From assembly GCF_000425485.1 (NCBI RefSeq), contig NZ_KE384387.1:157075-206853 (forward strand): 49,779 bases of DNA. The letters run 5' to 3'. Below the pieces are notes generated by a model. The model made no database searches and was not told the origin of the DNA. It saw only the letters and a list, made by a program, of their open reading frames with translations. The DNA is from Flavobacterium tegetincola DSM 22377 (GTDB lineage Bacteria; Bacteroidota; Bacteroidia; Flavobacteriales; Flavobacteriaceae). A program made the translations under genes and the position numbers. Shown here in pieces: positions 24,505 to 35,900 of this stretch; the first letter of the stretch is position 1; every line of letters begins with the position of its first letter.

Positions 24505-26070
24505 TCAAATTAAACTTTTCTTCATGCCTTCCGCGATACACCTCCAGAAATAATTGAAAAAAGATTTCTCTTTGATTCGTTCTACATCAACTTTTTGCTG
24601 CAGCAATTCGCCGTCAGAATCATCGCTGATCAGTAAATTACCGATCCAACTTTTCAACTTACTTTTCTCCTCGGGATTTTTATTCTTGTATAAAGTCACT
24701 TCCAATCCGCTGTACTTTAAAGCAAAATCACCACCTGCCACATCATCATTTCCCGCAAAATTAAAGTAGACCTGCTCAAAAGTTCCCTTAGTTGTGGCAT
24801 TCAAATACGGCTTAGTGAAAACTGCTAATTTTCCAGTTTCAAAATCTAGAATCCGTCCTTTAATTTTAAACGCATCCGTTTTATCCATGACATTAAAACT
24901 CCAATCTACTTTCATCGGAGAACGCTTCATGAACTTACAATCAATGGCAATGACCACATCGGGTAATTTCGTTTTTTGATAACCACTATTTATCTGTGTT
25001 GCAGTCAAATTAAATGCATCAAATTCCAATTTCCCAGCTCCTTTTTCAAATGTTTTTTCTTCCTCATAGACCAAATTTGAATTGGCTATTGCCAGTGTAT
25101 CCACTTTTAGTTCAAAAGGCATTTCACGCAGCAACTTATTGTAAAGCGGCTTGACGGACAAATCGTCTTCAGGCATTTTACTACGGTAAATATTGGCCTT
25201 CATTTGGTCAATTGCAATTGCACTGCTTCTAAAAAACAATACTTCTTCTTTAAAACCCCAGTCCATATTCTTAACCGCAATTTTTTCGGCTTTTAGTGTG
25301 TACAAATCTTTTTCCTTTGGCAATTGATTGACAAACTGCACTCGGTTGAATTTGGAAACCATAGAAAATTGATCTACTTCCAAACCGCTATTTGTCGTAT
25401 TTATTTTATTTGTTTTTATAGTATAACCGTCGTCTGTTTGGTACAACAAACTGTCGCAACTAAACGCATATTTTTCAAAAGTAAACGGAATTTTCTGCGC
25501 TAATGTATTTTCAGAAATCACAATACCGTCCAATTGAATGGTGACATTTTTTGCAGAAAAAAGGGTCTTATTGTTCTTGAGATTGACAATAGAAAAATTT
25601 CCGTTTTCCAAATTAATATCATCTACTTTAATGATGTTCTGAAAAGGAGCCACCACCTGCGAACCGATATTTTTAGTCGAATTCACCGTTTTGTCATTGT
25701 CTTTAAATAAAGTGATTTTGGCTCCTGAAACCGTAATGGTATTGGCGGCAATTTTATTACTAAATAATAATGAAAGTATAGAAAAATGTGTCACTTTTAC
25801 ACGTTCAACAGAACCGAAAAGTCCATTTTTAGACAAGCTGTCTTTGGAACGCTCCTTTGGAACAATCGTAATTTCAGTAGCGTCAATTGTTCTTGAAAGT
25901 AACGAAATATCTAAATCCTTATACTTGATTTCGTAAGGCGTTTCGTTCTTTTCAGAAATCAATTGTGGAAGCTTTGCATTGATCCACCAATTGATTCCAA
26001 GGGAAATTATTGCTAGAACTGCAAGTGTTCCAAGTGCAAAAAGTGCTATTTTTTTAAAATTAATCTTCAT
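24505..26070 (-). CDS. AsmA/DUF748-like membrane-anchored protein
   Basis: This 521-residue protein has one N-terminal membrane helix (about 9-28, ALGTLAVLAIISLGINWWI) and a long periplasmic part rich in beta-strands. Repeated 'sequence-then-strand' units such as VKVTHFSILSLLFSNKIAANTITVSGAKITLFKD are typical of AsmA-like repeat proteins (DUF748/DUF490-type). Such proteins form bridge-like grooves and several take part in lipid transport or outer-membrane homeostasis. That role here is an inference. The C-terminus ends in an amphipathic, basic tail. It lies 126 bp from remB on the same strand. Confidence 0.7.
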   Translation of the reverse strand: MKINFKKIALFALGTLAVLAIISLGINWWINAKLPQLISEKNETPYEIKYKDLDISLLSRTIDATEITIVPKERSKDSLSKNGLFGSVERVKVTHFSILSLLFSNKIAANTITVSGAKITLFKDNDKTVNSTKNIGSQVVAPFQNIIKVDDINLENGNFSIVNLKNNKTLFSAKNVTIQLDGIVISENTLAQKIPFTFEKYAFSCDSLLYQTDDGYTIKTNKINTTNSGLEVDQFSMVSKFNRVQFVNQLPKEKDLYTLKAEKIAVKNMDWGFKEEVLFFRSSAIAIDQMKANIYRSKMPEDDLSVKPLYNKLLREMPFELKVDTLAIANSNLVYEEEKTFEKGAGKLEFDAFNLTATQINSGYQKTKLPDVVIAIDCKFMKRSPMKVDWSFNVMDKTDAFKIKGRILDFETGKLAVFTKPYLNATTKGTFEQVYFNFAGNDDVAGGDFALKYSGLEVTLYKNKNPEEKSKLKSWIGNLLISDDSDGELLQQKVDVERIKEKSFFNYFWRCIAEGMKKSLI

Positions 26071-26196
26071 ATTTATCGGAGTCAGAATATAAATATAAGA
26101 AGTTCAAAATGGGAACTTGTTTAAACTATCATAAAATTAGAGAAGCCATCACCCAATCTTTGCTGATTTTTAAAACTAAAAGACGCGTCAAGGTTT

Positions 26197-28290
26197 TTAA
26201 TAATCAAAATACCAATTGAAAATATCCGATCGGATTCCCACGGTAAACCAACTCGTAGTACTTTGTTTCACTAAATCAGTTTCGGTTTTTGGATCAAATC
26301 TTCTGTACATATAATTGGCAAACAATTTTAAATTTGTGGATGGATTGACCAAATAACCGGCTTGCAAATCAGCAATAACGATGCTTGTTTTATTTCCTTG
26401 ACCAATTTTTACACCGGTATCCAATGCGCGATTTTCGTCATAATCACGGTAAATGTTCCCACCATAATTGAGCGAATCCGTTGCTGTATTAAAATCCAAA
26501 CCTCTAATCCCATAAGTAACTTTTGCATCTGCAAAGTAGCGGCCTTTGTGATACCGTGCTGCTGCAATTAATTCGCGGGTATTTCCTCCCCAAGCATGTC
26601 CTATACTTTGATTATTGTGTCCGTAATTGGTCAAAGGATCGCTGTGGGAATATACATACGGACGAATGTTATTGTATTCCAATTGAAGCAATAAATTCGG
26701 AATTTTAAACGCATTGTAGTATTTTAAGCCCAATTGATATCCGTATTTATTTTTCCAACTTTGATCTTGCGCTTTTACGTCGCCAAGCGAAAATTCATCT
26801 AAAATAAATTGACCGTAAAAATTAACCTGGTTGTTGAACTTGTATTTTGTAGTCAAACCCAAAACGGCATTTCCGCTTCGAGCTGAAGAGGTAAATTCAA
26901 CCGTCCTGTAAAAGATAATGGGATTGATAAAATTAGCATCAAAACCACGATCATTCGAATTGGCCCAAACTACCGATTCAAAAAAACCTAAATTCCATCG
27001 CTTGGTTACATTCCAACTTAGATAATGATTGGCCATGAATTTGGTAGCATACGTGCGCTCTTGAGTTACTTCTTCCCGAACATCTTTCAGCCACATGTAT
27101 GTATTGGTGTATTTAATTTTCCAAAAAGTGGTGTTGATTTTAAAATACGGATACGGACTTGCGGCATCTCCTAAAAGTAACGATCGATAGCCGTCTCCAA
27201 TAAAATTTCGACCGTAACCCAATTGCAAATTAATTTTTTTACTGGGTGAATAAGTGATATTGGCATCCGCTGAAGGAAAATCATAAGCGTCTGTTTTGAA
27301 TTCTTTTGCAATTCCAATTCCAGGAATAATCGCCGGATTTCCACCCGAAGGTTTGATGGAATTGGAGTATTGGTTGTAATAATCTGCAAATCGACCTTGA
27401 CTTTCAAAAACAGTTGTGGTCAAAACCAAATTATCGCCCAAACCAGCTTGTACTTGAAGTCCGCGCGTATTATTAAACGTGGAACTTACCGTTCCCGAAG
27501 CCGCTCCAACTCGTACATCCAATAACGGATTGATTATAATCCAATAATCTTCACCTTGAAATTGAAAGAAATGCTCGTTCCACAATTTTTTTTCTAACCA
27601 AGAATCGGCATTTTTCATTAACTTTCCATTTACTGCTTTGAAGTCGTAATACGCATTAACTTCATTGTACGTTAACGGCTTGGATCCGGTATGGTTGTTA
27701 CTTCCGACTTGGTTGATGGCCGAATCAAATTGTGCATAATAACTATGCGTAAACGGTATATTCAATGCACTTTTATAGATTGGATTGTCAAATTTCTTTG
27801 AAACAATGCTGTCAAATTCAGTCAGCACCTTTTCGCGATTTATTTTAATCGAATCTACTTTCGACTCGTACTTAGCTTGAAATTCAACTTGCGGATTTTT
27901 AAGCGGAATTGCAATCTTAAGGTTGTACTTTACAAAGGCAGGTTTCCCATTTTGCAAAGCGGGTTTCACTTTGGGCAACATCGAAAAAACACGCTTTGTC
28001 TCCACAGTAAGTTCTGGATAAATGGCATCTACATATTGTACTTTAAAAACACCTACAGTATCCACTTCAAAAAGAACATTCACAATTCCTTTATAATTAT
28101 TTCTTGCAACCAAATCCGGCACTTTAAAATTATCAAAAACCAATTGCTGGATTTGCTGATAAAAACACTCTTTAGTTGCTGCAGGATTTAAATTTTTACA
28201 GTTTTCAAATTGCGGCAACACTACGTTTGACTCTTGTCCTTGGACAAAATATGCAGTAAAAAATAATAAAATGAGTAGTTTTTTCTTCAT
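26197..28290 (-). CDS. remB: RemB-like gliding motility outer-membrane protein
   Basis: The 697-residue product has a signal peptide (about 1-18, FVQGQ) and an N-terminal TonB-C-like module (about 60-130, GIVNVLFEVDTVGVFKVQYVD). An outer-membrane barrel follows, with many aromatic-rich strands, resembling capsule-assembly Wzi-type barrels. RemB is a mobile cell-surface gliding protein in Flavobacterium johnsoniae. The assignment rests on this architecture and on my recollection that remB lies near deoC, gcvH and sprA in that species; I could not run a search. The stop of deoC is 7 bp upstream, so the two are likely co-transcribed. Confidence 0.72.
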   Translation of the reverse strand: MKKKLLILLFFTAYFVQGQESNVVLPQFENCKNLNPAATKECFYQQIQQLVFDNFKVPDLVARNNYKGIVNVLFEVDTVGVFKVQYVDAIYPELTVETKRVFSMLPKVKPALQNGKPAFVKYNLKIAIPLKNPQVEFQAKYESKVDSIKINREKVLTEFDSIVSKKFDNPIYKSALNIPFTHSYYAQFDSAINQVGSNNHTGSKPLTYNEVNAYYDFKAVNGKLMKNADSWLEKKLWNEHFFQFQGEDYWIIINPLLDVRVGAASGTVSSTFNNTRGLQVQAGLGDNLVLTTTVFESQGRFADYYNQYSNSIKPSGGNPAIIPGIGIAKEFKTDAYDFPSADANITYSPSKKINLQLGYGRNFIGDGYRSLLLGDAASPYPYFKINTTFWKIKYTNTYMWLKDVREEVTQERTYATKFMANHYLSWNVTKRWNLGFFESVVWANSNDRGFDANFINPIIFYRTVEFTSSARSGNAVLGLTTKYKFNNQVNFYGQFILDEFSLGDVKAQDQSWKNKYGYQLGLKYYNAFKIPNLLLQLEYNNIRPYVYSHSDPLTNYGHNNQSIGHAWGGNTRELIAAARYHKGRYFADAKVTYGIRGLDFNTATDSLNYGGNIYRDYDENRALDTGVKIGQGNKTSIVIADLQAGYLVNPSTNLKLFANYMYRRFDPKTETDLVKQSTTSWFTVGIRSDIFNWYFDY

Positions 28291-28297
28291 AGACGGA

Positions 28298-29041
28298 TTA
28301 ATAATTCGAATCTGTTTCTTGTCCTGAAGCGATTGCTAGTGCTCCCGAAGTGCCAATTCTTCGAACACCAAGTTTTATCATGGCAGCGGCTTCCTCGTAG
28401 GTTCTCACGCCTCCCGCAGCTTTTATGGAAAGTGGCGAAGCATTTTCTAACATCATGATGATTGCTGGAACGGTGGCGCCATTTGGCAAATTATTTTCTG
28501 TAACATAAAAACCAGTGGAAGACTTTACAAATACATTTTGGTACAACTCTTCTTTAAAATTTGAAACTACAATGTTTTTGATAAAAGCACTGATTTGGAT
28601 GATTTGCTTTTCAGTCAAAGCCGCCACCTCTATAATCCATTTTACAATTTTATTGTGCTCCAATCCCAATTGGGTTCCGCTTAAAATTTCGTTTCGAACT
28701 GTTTCAAGATCACCTGAAATAAAAGCTTGATAATTACAAACAAAATCCAAATCATCGGCTCCATCATCAATAGCTTTTTGGGCTTCGGCCAATTTTTCTT
28801 CTAAAGAATTTAAGCCTTCCGGAAAACTGATCACTGTTCCAATGGTTACTTTTGAAGAAGCTTTGAGGATCATCTCTTTGGCAAGACACACATGGTCGGG
28901 ACGAATCATAATTAATTTGAACCGTTGATCAATCGCTTCTTGAATAAAGGAAGTTACAATTTTAGTATTTGCATCATTTGTCAAACCTGCTTGCTCAGCA
29001 GTTTTCAAATAGGTTGAGTCTAAATAATTTTTAATATCCAT
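28298..29041 (-). CDS. deoC: Deoxyribose-phosphate aldolase
   Basis: DeoC cleaves 2-deoxyribose-5-phosphate to glyceraldehyde-3-phosphate and acetaldehyde in the cytoplasm, as part of deoxynucleoside breakdown. In this 247-residue TIM-barrel protein the Schiff-base Lys173 is in VFVKSSTGF, the second catalytic Lys207 in IKAAGGVRT, and Asp99 in DDLDFVCN. Length is normal for the family. The gene lies 7 bp before remB, and 48 bp after the VanZ-family stop, all on one strand. The link to gliding genes is probably positional only. Confidence 0.93.
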   Translation of the reverse strand: MDIKNYLDSTYLKTAEQAGLTNDANTKIVTSFIQEAIDQRFKLIMIRPDHVCLAKEMILKASSKVTIGTVISFPEGLNSLEEKLAEAQKAIDDGADDLDFVCNYQAFISGDLETVRNEILSGTQLGLEHNKIVKWIIEVAALTEKQIIQISAFIKNIVVSNFKEELYQNVFVKSSTGFYVTENNLPNGATVPAIIMMLENASPLSIKAAGGVRTYEEAAAMIKLGVRRIGTSGALAIASGQETDSNY

Positions 29042-29089
29042 GCTATAAAAATAGCAAAAGAAAATCAGATAAACGCAATAGCAATCCAG

Positions 29090-29503
29090 TTAAATTCGTG
29101 GAGTTATTTTAGTGCAGAAATAGATAAAAACCACAGCAATCAATGCCCCACAACAATTGGCAATAACATCGGCTACTTCAGCAGCTCTGGTTTCGGTAAA
29201 TAAGCCTTGGCAAATTTCAATGGTAATGCCAAAAAAAAACGAAAACAAGAACGCTTTTAAAAGTGCATTCTTGTTTTCATTTTTAAAAGTACTTTTCCAG
29301 AACAGAAACCACATGACCGTGATTCCAAAATGAAAAGTCAGGTGTCCTATTTTATCGTATTTAAAAATAGAAACACTCGGTAAACCTTTTGAACTTGCCA
29401 GACACAAATAAGTAACTAAACCCGTCCAAAAAACGGTTAGCACTTGAATGAGCCGTTTATGCTCCAATAAGTTCTTTATAAGCTTCACTAGAAAGTAATT
29501 CAT
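29090..29503 (-). CDS. VanZ family membrane protein
   Basis: This protein of up to 137 residues has four predicted membrane helices and the VanZ-like signatures DKIGHLTFHFGITVMWF and GITIEICQGLF. The family includes a teicoplanin-resistance protein, but most members have no known role. The ATG at 29503 overlaps the gcvH end by 47 bp. A TTG at 29467 (LEHKRLIQVL) would cut the overlap to 11 bp and keep all helices, so the true start is uncertain. The overlap implies translational coupling with gcvH. Confidence 0.82.
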   Translation of the reverse strand: MNYFLVKLIKNLLEHKRLIQVLTVFWTGLVTYLCLASSKGLPSVSIFKYDKIGHLTFHFGITVMWFLFWKSTFKNENKNALLKAFLFSFFFGITIEICQGLFTETRAAEVADVIANCCGALIAVVFIYFCTKITPRI

Positions 29504-29837
29504 TAAAATCAGCTACATTGGAAACTTTGATCTTGATCATCCAACCTTCGCCGTACGGATCAGAGTTCACTTTTTCAGGATCGCTTTCTAGAGAATCGTT
29601 AAATTCAATGATTTCTCCTGCAAGTGGTAAGAATAAATCCGATACTGTTTTAACGGCTTCAACTGTTCCAAAAACTTCGTCTTGCTCTAAGGTTTGGTCT
29701 AAAGTTTCAACCTCTACATAAACGATGTCTCCCAATTCGCTTTGCGCAAAATCAGTGATACCTACAGTAGCGACATCACCGTCCAAGCTAATCCATTCGT
29801 GGTCTTTTGTGTATTTTAATTCAGCTGGAATATTCAT
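29457..29837 (-). CDS. gcvH: Glycine cleavage system H protein
   Basis: The H protein carries the lipoyl arm that shuttles the aminomethyl group between the P, T and L proteins of the glycine cleavage system. From the ATG of MNIPAELKYTKDHEW it has 126 residues, the usual length. The lipoylated residue is Lys63 in TVEAVKTVSDL, followed by LPLAGEIIEFND. The open frame extends 10 codons upstream to 29867, but that extension is not conserved in the family. No gcvP or gcvT gene is in the window. A TACATTTG element lies 28 bp upstream. Confidence 0.95.
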   Translation of the reverse strand: MNIPAELKYTKDHEWISLDGDVATVGITDFAQSELGDIVYVEVETLDQTLEQDEVFGTVEAVKTVSDLFLPLAGEIIEFNDSLESDPEKVNSDPYGEGWMIKIKVSNVADFNELLSSEAYKELIGA

Positions 29838-29864
29838 AATGTTGTTTGTTTTAAATTGCTTTAG

Positions 29865-29872
29865 CAAATGTA
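29865..29872 (-). promoter_or_regulatory. Candidate -7 promoter element of gcvH-vanZ
   Basis: TACATTTG on the minus strand fits the Bacteroidetes TAnnTTTG consensus exactly, 28 bp before the gcvH start. The -33 region is not clear. The same 8-mer occurs in front of ruvA. Confidence 0.45.
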
Positions 29873-29917
29873 TTATATCCTATTATATTTATAAAATGTT
29901 TTGATGCCTATTTCCGA

Positions 29918-32900
29918 TTAATTTCCAAAATTGTAACGCATTGTAAATCCTGTTCTAATGGTTGTAATCGGAAAAGCAGTTGAAATTACCGCTTTTGAAA
30001 ATGCATGATCGTAGAAGAAAATTGCCGTTAAGTTTTTGCTGAACGAATAATCTGCTGTCAATTTTACCGACCATAGGTTCTGTCCACCGGCCAATTGATT
30101 GTTGTCATAATCCAAATACCTCACGATAGTTTGACTTTGACGGAACGAGAAATCTGCTTTTATATTGATGTCACTTTTTATAACACCTGTTGGATTATCC
30201 GCCAAAGCAGAATTGAACACCACGTCTTTAATACGATATCCTAACCCTAAAACATAATCCAAACCTTGTACTTCTGTCAATAAGTTATTGTCAAAACTCA
30301 TTGATAATGCACGGTCTTTTTTCAACTCTGCAACCACTTTTACAGAGTTCTTCATTTCCATTTCAAATTTAATTAATGGATTAAATTGCTCTACTAAATT
30401 GACATTGGAAATCAATAATTTGTTCGGCAAATTACCAGCCTGATCGGGTAGATTTGGATCAATATCATAGTCAAAGTTTGATCGGAATGAGTTAACCGTG
30501 TACGATGCTTTATAAGCATGACGCACCGAGAAACGCTTGAAATTTTCCTTGAAAAATGCGTAACGCATTAATCCTGTATATTGAATGGTCCAGTTTGGAA
30601 TAGGAATATTTCTAAAAGCGCTTAATGAAACTCCACCAGCATCTGTTCCTGTGTATGCTGCCAAAAATGATGGCAATAAAACTGCCTGACTGTTCTTTCC
30701 AAAACCGGTAGGATAACCTTCTGCATCTCTAGTAAAAGTAGCACCACCATAATAATTAGCCGCCAATCGGTCTGCTACAATAAGTCGGTTTCCTCTAAAA
30801 TCATTAAATGCTGCCGACCCATTTTCGTCGCTTTTCCCAAATGCAGTTCCAATCATCAATGTTGATATTGCAAAATTTCCAGAGTTGTAAGGCGAACGAG
30901 ACATGTATTGTCCGTCCATCACATCAAATTGTTCTGAGAAATTATCAATGTAACTTCTGTTGGCTACCAAGTCAATTTTGAAATCAGGAAACAAATCTAC
31001 ATTTGCCGTAAGGTCTAAATTACGAGTTACAACTTCAGTATAATTCTGATTGAAATTTGGAAAATTGGTTAAATAACCGCTTTGTGCCATATCATAACGA
31101 ATGTCACTTTGATCTCCAAAAACAAAGCCTAATCCTGGTTTCGTAGTTCCAAAAACTCCTATTCCTGGTATATAACCTGGTAAAACTGTTCCGCCTGTTT
31201 CGGCATAATTGATTTGAATGTTCTTGATACTTGTTACTACTCCAATCAATCCGTCTAAAAACACATTGCCTCCGCCAGTAGCTGCTTCTCGTCTGTTATT
31301 GATTCGCTCTCCCGGTTTTGGAGGCGCTTGAGCACCAGAACGCACTGCTGGTTTTCTAGCACTGCTTTTGGTTAAACCTACATACTTGTAAAGTAAATCC
31401 ATATTTAGAGCCGTATTCAATCGGTGTGCTCCGTTATTCTGAATGGTATTTCCAAGGTTGTAAAACTGAAATGAACCGTCTGGATTTTCAAATTCAAATC
31501 TAGATTCGGCTAGGGAAGCACGTTGCCAATTGAAATCGCCAGTATACGTATACGTTGCTTTTACAAAACTTAAGAAAGGGACCTTACTCAAAGGCAATTC
31601 GTAATTAACCACTAATTGCTGGTTGTGGGTATTTGCTTCACCAAAATTCCAGTAATCTTGCCAAATGTTAAAATTGTCTAGCGTATTGCCATCATCGTCT
31701 AAATAATTTCGGACAATGTTACTTGTAGCAGCCGTATAATTCAACTTTAATGACTTGGTCAAATTATAGTTAAAGCCGTATTGGTAATTGAACAAATAAT
31801 TTCTTCTGTACAATGCGTCTAAAGGAATTCCTTCCACTTCCACTTGTCTAAATTGCTGACGGTTATATTGTCGCAAAATGTTAGTACTAAAGTTAATATT
31901 GGAAGGCAAATAATTAAAATTAAAATCGCTCAACAGCTTCCAATAATTACTTTTTTTCATGAAAGCCGTCTCTTTTAACGGCTCCACCAATTTGGATTGG
32001 AACGTATAATTGTAATCTACACCTGACCGAACTTGTTGATCCACGTAATCTTCAATTTCGTAATCGTGTCTTTTGATTTCGTTAAACGAGTAATTGAACG
32101 TGAAATTTTCAGGATCGTAAACGTGCGGTTTTTGCTCAGCACCTCTGTCTTTACGAACACCAATAAAGTTGATACTTTTGGTTTTTGTATATTCGATTGC
32201 ACGGTCTTTAATATTGTCTTTTTTTGCTTGATCGTTTGTTACATCAATAAGTTGTTGCAATTTAATGTCTTGATTGAACGGATCGTATTCTGGCGTGATA
32301 ATTTCCTCACCCGTAGAAAAGTTAAATGGCACATTAATACCCCATTTCTTAGGAAGTAATTTTCCTAAATTCAAATTGGTTACAATATTATATTGCTGCA
32401 TGTCTTCCCTACTTCGTTCGTTTGGACCGTCTTCCAAAGCTCCAAAACCAATAGTACTCATTCTACCAGTGGCCGAAATTGTAGCAAAATCAGCGAAATT
32501 AGTATCCAGACTTAAAATCGCAGCCATTCCACCTTCATTATCCATTCCCGCCAAGCGAAGTTCATTGAACCACACTTCTCCTTTTAAAGATTTTCTTGGC
32601 AATTCTTGAGGTACTTTTCCAGTATTATTTCGAACTCCAACCATTAACGTTCTTACCTGACCAAAATTGGGATTTCCTTTAATACTGATTTTTAATCTAC
32701 TGTTTGCTGCATCAATATTGGGGTCAATTTGATAATCAAATTTTGTAAAAACACCTTCGTTATTAAATTCTTCAGCACCTGCATTCATAGCAAGAATTTT
32801 CATCTCGGTCAATAAATCCAAAGGTAAATCAAGGTTGTTTTCGGCAGGCCAAATTTTCTCTGCAGTCGAAGCATCATTTTGTTTGGTTACTTTTAAAGGC

Positions 32901-35900
32901 AATTCTACTTCGTAATAGTTCTGTGTAAAGTCATTTCCAAATCGGAAAAAAGCAGCCATTTCATCATCGTTCAATGCTTCCTCTGGATTTACTAATTCAT
33001 TGACAAATGATTCCGCATGCATAAACATTTTCAAACTTTTATATTGACGCATGTCAATGCTAATATTTTTAAAAATTGCACGTGATTCATCTGGACCCAA
33101 ACCTTGTGCTCCAGCCACTCGAAGCGCTAAAGATTGTTCATTTTGATTGATTACTGTATTGTTATTGTACAACTGTTCCCGATTTACGCCAGGAGGTGTA
33201 ACATACTGAATGGGCACTCGATCTGAATTCTCTTGAATATTAACCGCTAGCACGTCCAAAGAAGTAGGGTCTGGAGACGGCAACGGAATTCCAGTTTCAG
33301 GCGAATTGGTATAACGACGCCATTCACCTCGCACAAGATCTAGCGTTGCAAAACGTAACGTAATCTCGCTTGAGAAGCCTGTCATAAACATTCGCATGAA
33401 ACGAATGGATTTAAAATCTTCCAAAGGTCCGATGGTATTTGAATCATTTACATCCTGAATTGGAATTTTAAACTGAATCCATTTTGCATCGATAGAAGCA
33501 CCTGCTCCACCAGGAACTCGACCATCTGTATCTCTAATGTCTGTAATGTAATTTTGTCCCACCGTTAATAAAGCTCCCGGCGATACATCAATACTGTATT
33601 GGTAATACGCATCAATCGTATTCATGGTATTATCGCGGTTTAAATCTTCGACATCGGGCAAACTTGAATTTCCACGGGTATTATTAGTCACCTCAACAGG
33701 GGAGTTTTTTTCCAACCCATTGTAGTTTTTATAGCGATCCAAAAGGTTACCGGTAGCATCCAAATAAAATTCGTAATTATCCGCGGCAGGATCTGATAGT
33801 CCCGCAAAGTTTTCTGCTCCAGGCAAAAGTGCTTCGGCAGCATCATCAATTCCGTCCAATCCTACATCTTGCACAGCACGGTTCGCGTTATTGGTATCAA
33901 AGGCATAAATCAACGACTGAGAAGAAGGTATTCTACCCCAAATGGAAGGAGACGTATTTTGAAGTGATCCGGCTTCTGGCAATCCATTTTCATATTGCTT
34001 TTTACCGTCTTTCAAAATATCTTCTGAAATCTCACCCAAATTGAAGAATAATTTTCCGCCATTTGAAATGGGAGTTTCATTATTTTCATACGGATTTAAC
34101 ATCCAAAATTGAATGTATTCTACGTTTCCTTGTTCAAAGTTAGTTGAAGAAATGGAACGCATAATTCCTCCAAAATTTTCTTCTGGATTGGCCAACGTAT
34201 TTCCGTTTGCCGTTGGGTTAAAATTATAAGGTCCACGTTCGGTTGGATAATAGGACAAATCCAATGTATTTATTACCGTAGATTGTCCGTCTGGTACATC
34301 GGTAACGGGAAACAATTCGTCTAAATAAATACGACGCGTTTTATTAAATGACATGTCGGCATCAGTAATTCCATCAGGACGCTGACCAGTATAGAAAATA
34401 GGATCTACCGTGTACCACGACATTTTTGCTCTTCTATATCCATATTTTAAAGGTTCTGCCCCGCCAATTGTACCTAAATAATCACCAAAAAATTCAGGAT
34501 TTGAATTTCCTTTTCGTGATGGCACAGAAGACAAACTCCAAGCCGAAGCCGCTCGCATGTCTATTGAGGTTTGTGAACCTTCAAAATCATCTACGTAAAT
34601 TGTAGATTCTCCATTAAACTGGTCCGCTTTTGGCGCATCTGGCTTCAAAAAAGCAACTTCACCACGAACCGATAAATTGGACGGAACATCTGTATCTAAG
34701 TTCGGTAATTTATTCACCATTCGTGTTAAGAATGGCACTTCAGTAGAATAATTGGTATTCAATCCAAAAATAGTGTTGTTCACTGATTCTTGACCAAAAC
34801 TTGATTTCTGTGTAAAAGGTTGTTCCGACATTCTCAAAATTGTTCCTCCTAAGAAAAATTTCTCTGAGAATTTGTGCTCCACGTTTACACCAAAAAAGCG
34901 ACGTGTTTGCTGACCAAAAACCGAATTGTTTTCTAATGAAACTTCAATCGGAGTATTAGACGCTTGTAAAGCTGGATCTAATATCTGAACCGTTCCACGT
35001 TGGTAATTTACGATGTAGTCAATTCCTTCTACTAAAATTCGACCTCCAGCAGTTACCGTAACCGAACCTTGCGGTACGTTAAAAGCATTCAGCGAAATAC
35101 CATCAGCTCCGGTAGACTTATATTTTCCACGCAATTGAAATTTGTTTTTTTCACTGTCTTGCAATGCCTTTGCTTGGGAGTTGGTGTACAATGTTCTAAA
35201 TACGTATTTTGCCTGATTAGCATTATACGTTAGAGGATCATCGTAATCTTCAAAAGGAGCATTTTCTTTTGCTAATTTCTTAAACAAGTGCGAACCAAAA
35301 GGCTCTACCGTTGTAAAAATGATCCGGCCGTTTTGCGTATCTACAGTTAAGCCGGGAATAAAATCAAAGAATCCATCTCCTTTTCGGTTATTTTCAGGAT
35401 CGTTTGTATAGTTTAATGCATCCAGATTAAATACTTTTAAAAGCGGCGTTTCAGCTACATCGGCAGGAAGCGGTAACGGAGGTTGAATTATAGAACCCGT
35501 TGCTTGTGTGATGTAATTTAACGGCGAAGGATCGCTGTATAAAATATTGAATTGAAAATCTTCTTGCTCCAATTGTCCTCCTGGTGAAATTTGATAAATA
35601 TTTTTCATCATCAAATTCCAAATTGGGCGTGTTATTGTTACGCCACCCACTGTACTTTGCACCGTAGTTAAACTACTTTTAAGCATTTTTAAAATCAAAC
35701 TGTTGGTTTGAATCACTTGCGTTTCCGGTTCATTCCCAACTACAGTTGTGGACTCTGGACCTCCGTTAGCAAATTCACCAACTTGATACACTTCACTTCC
35801 AATGGTGTATTGGTAAGCAACCGCCAAAACTTCATCATTGGCCAATCGTTGCTGCAAAGAGATGTAACCCAATTGCGGATGAAAGCTGTACTCGTTTGAC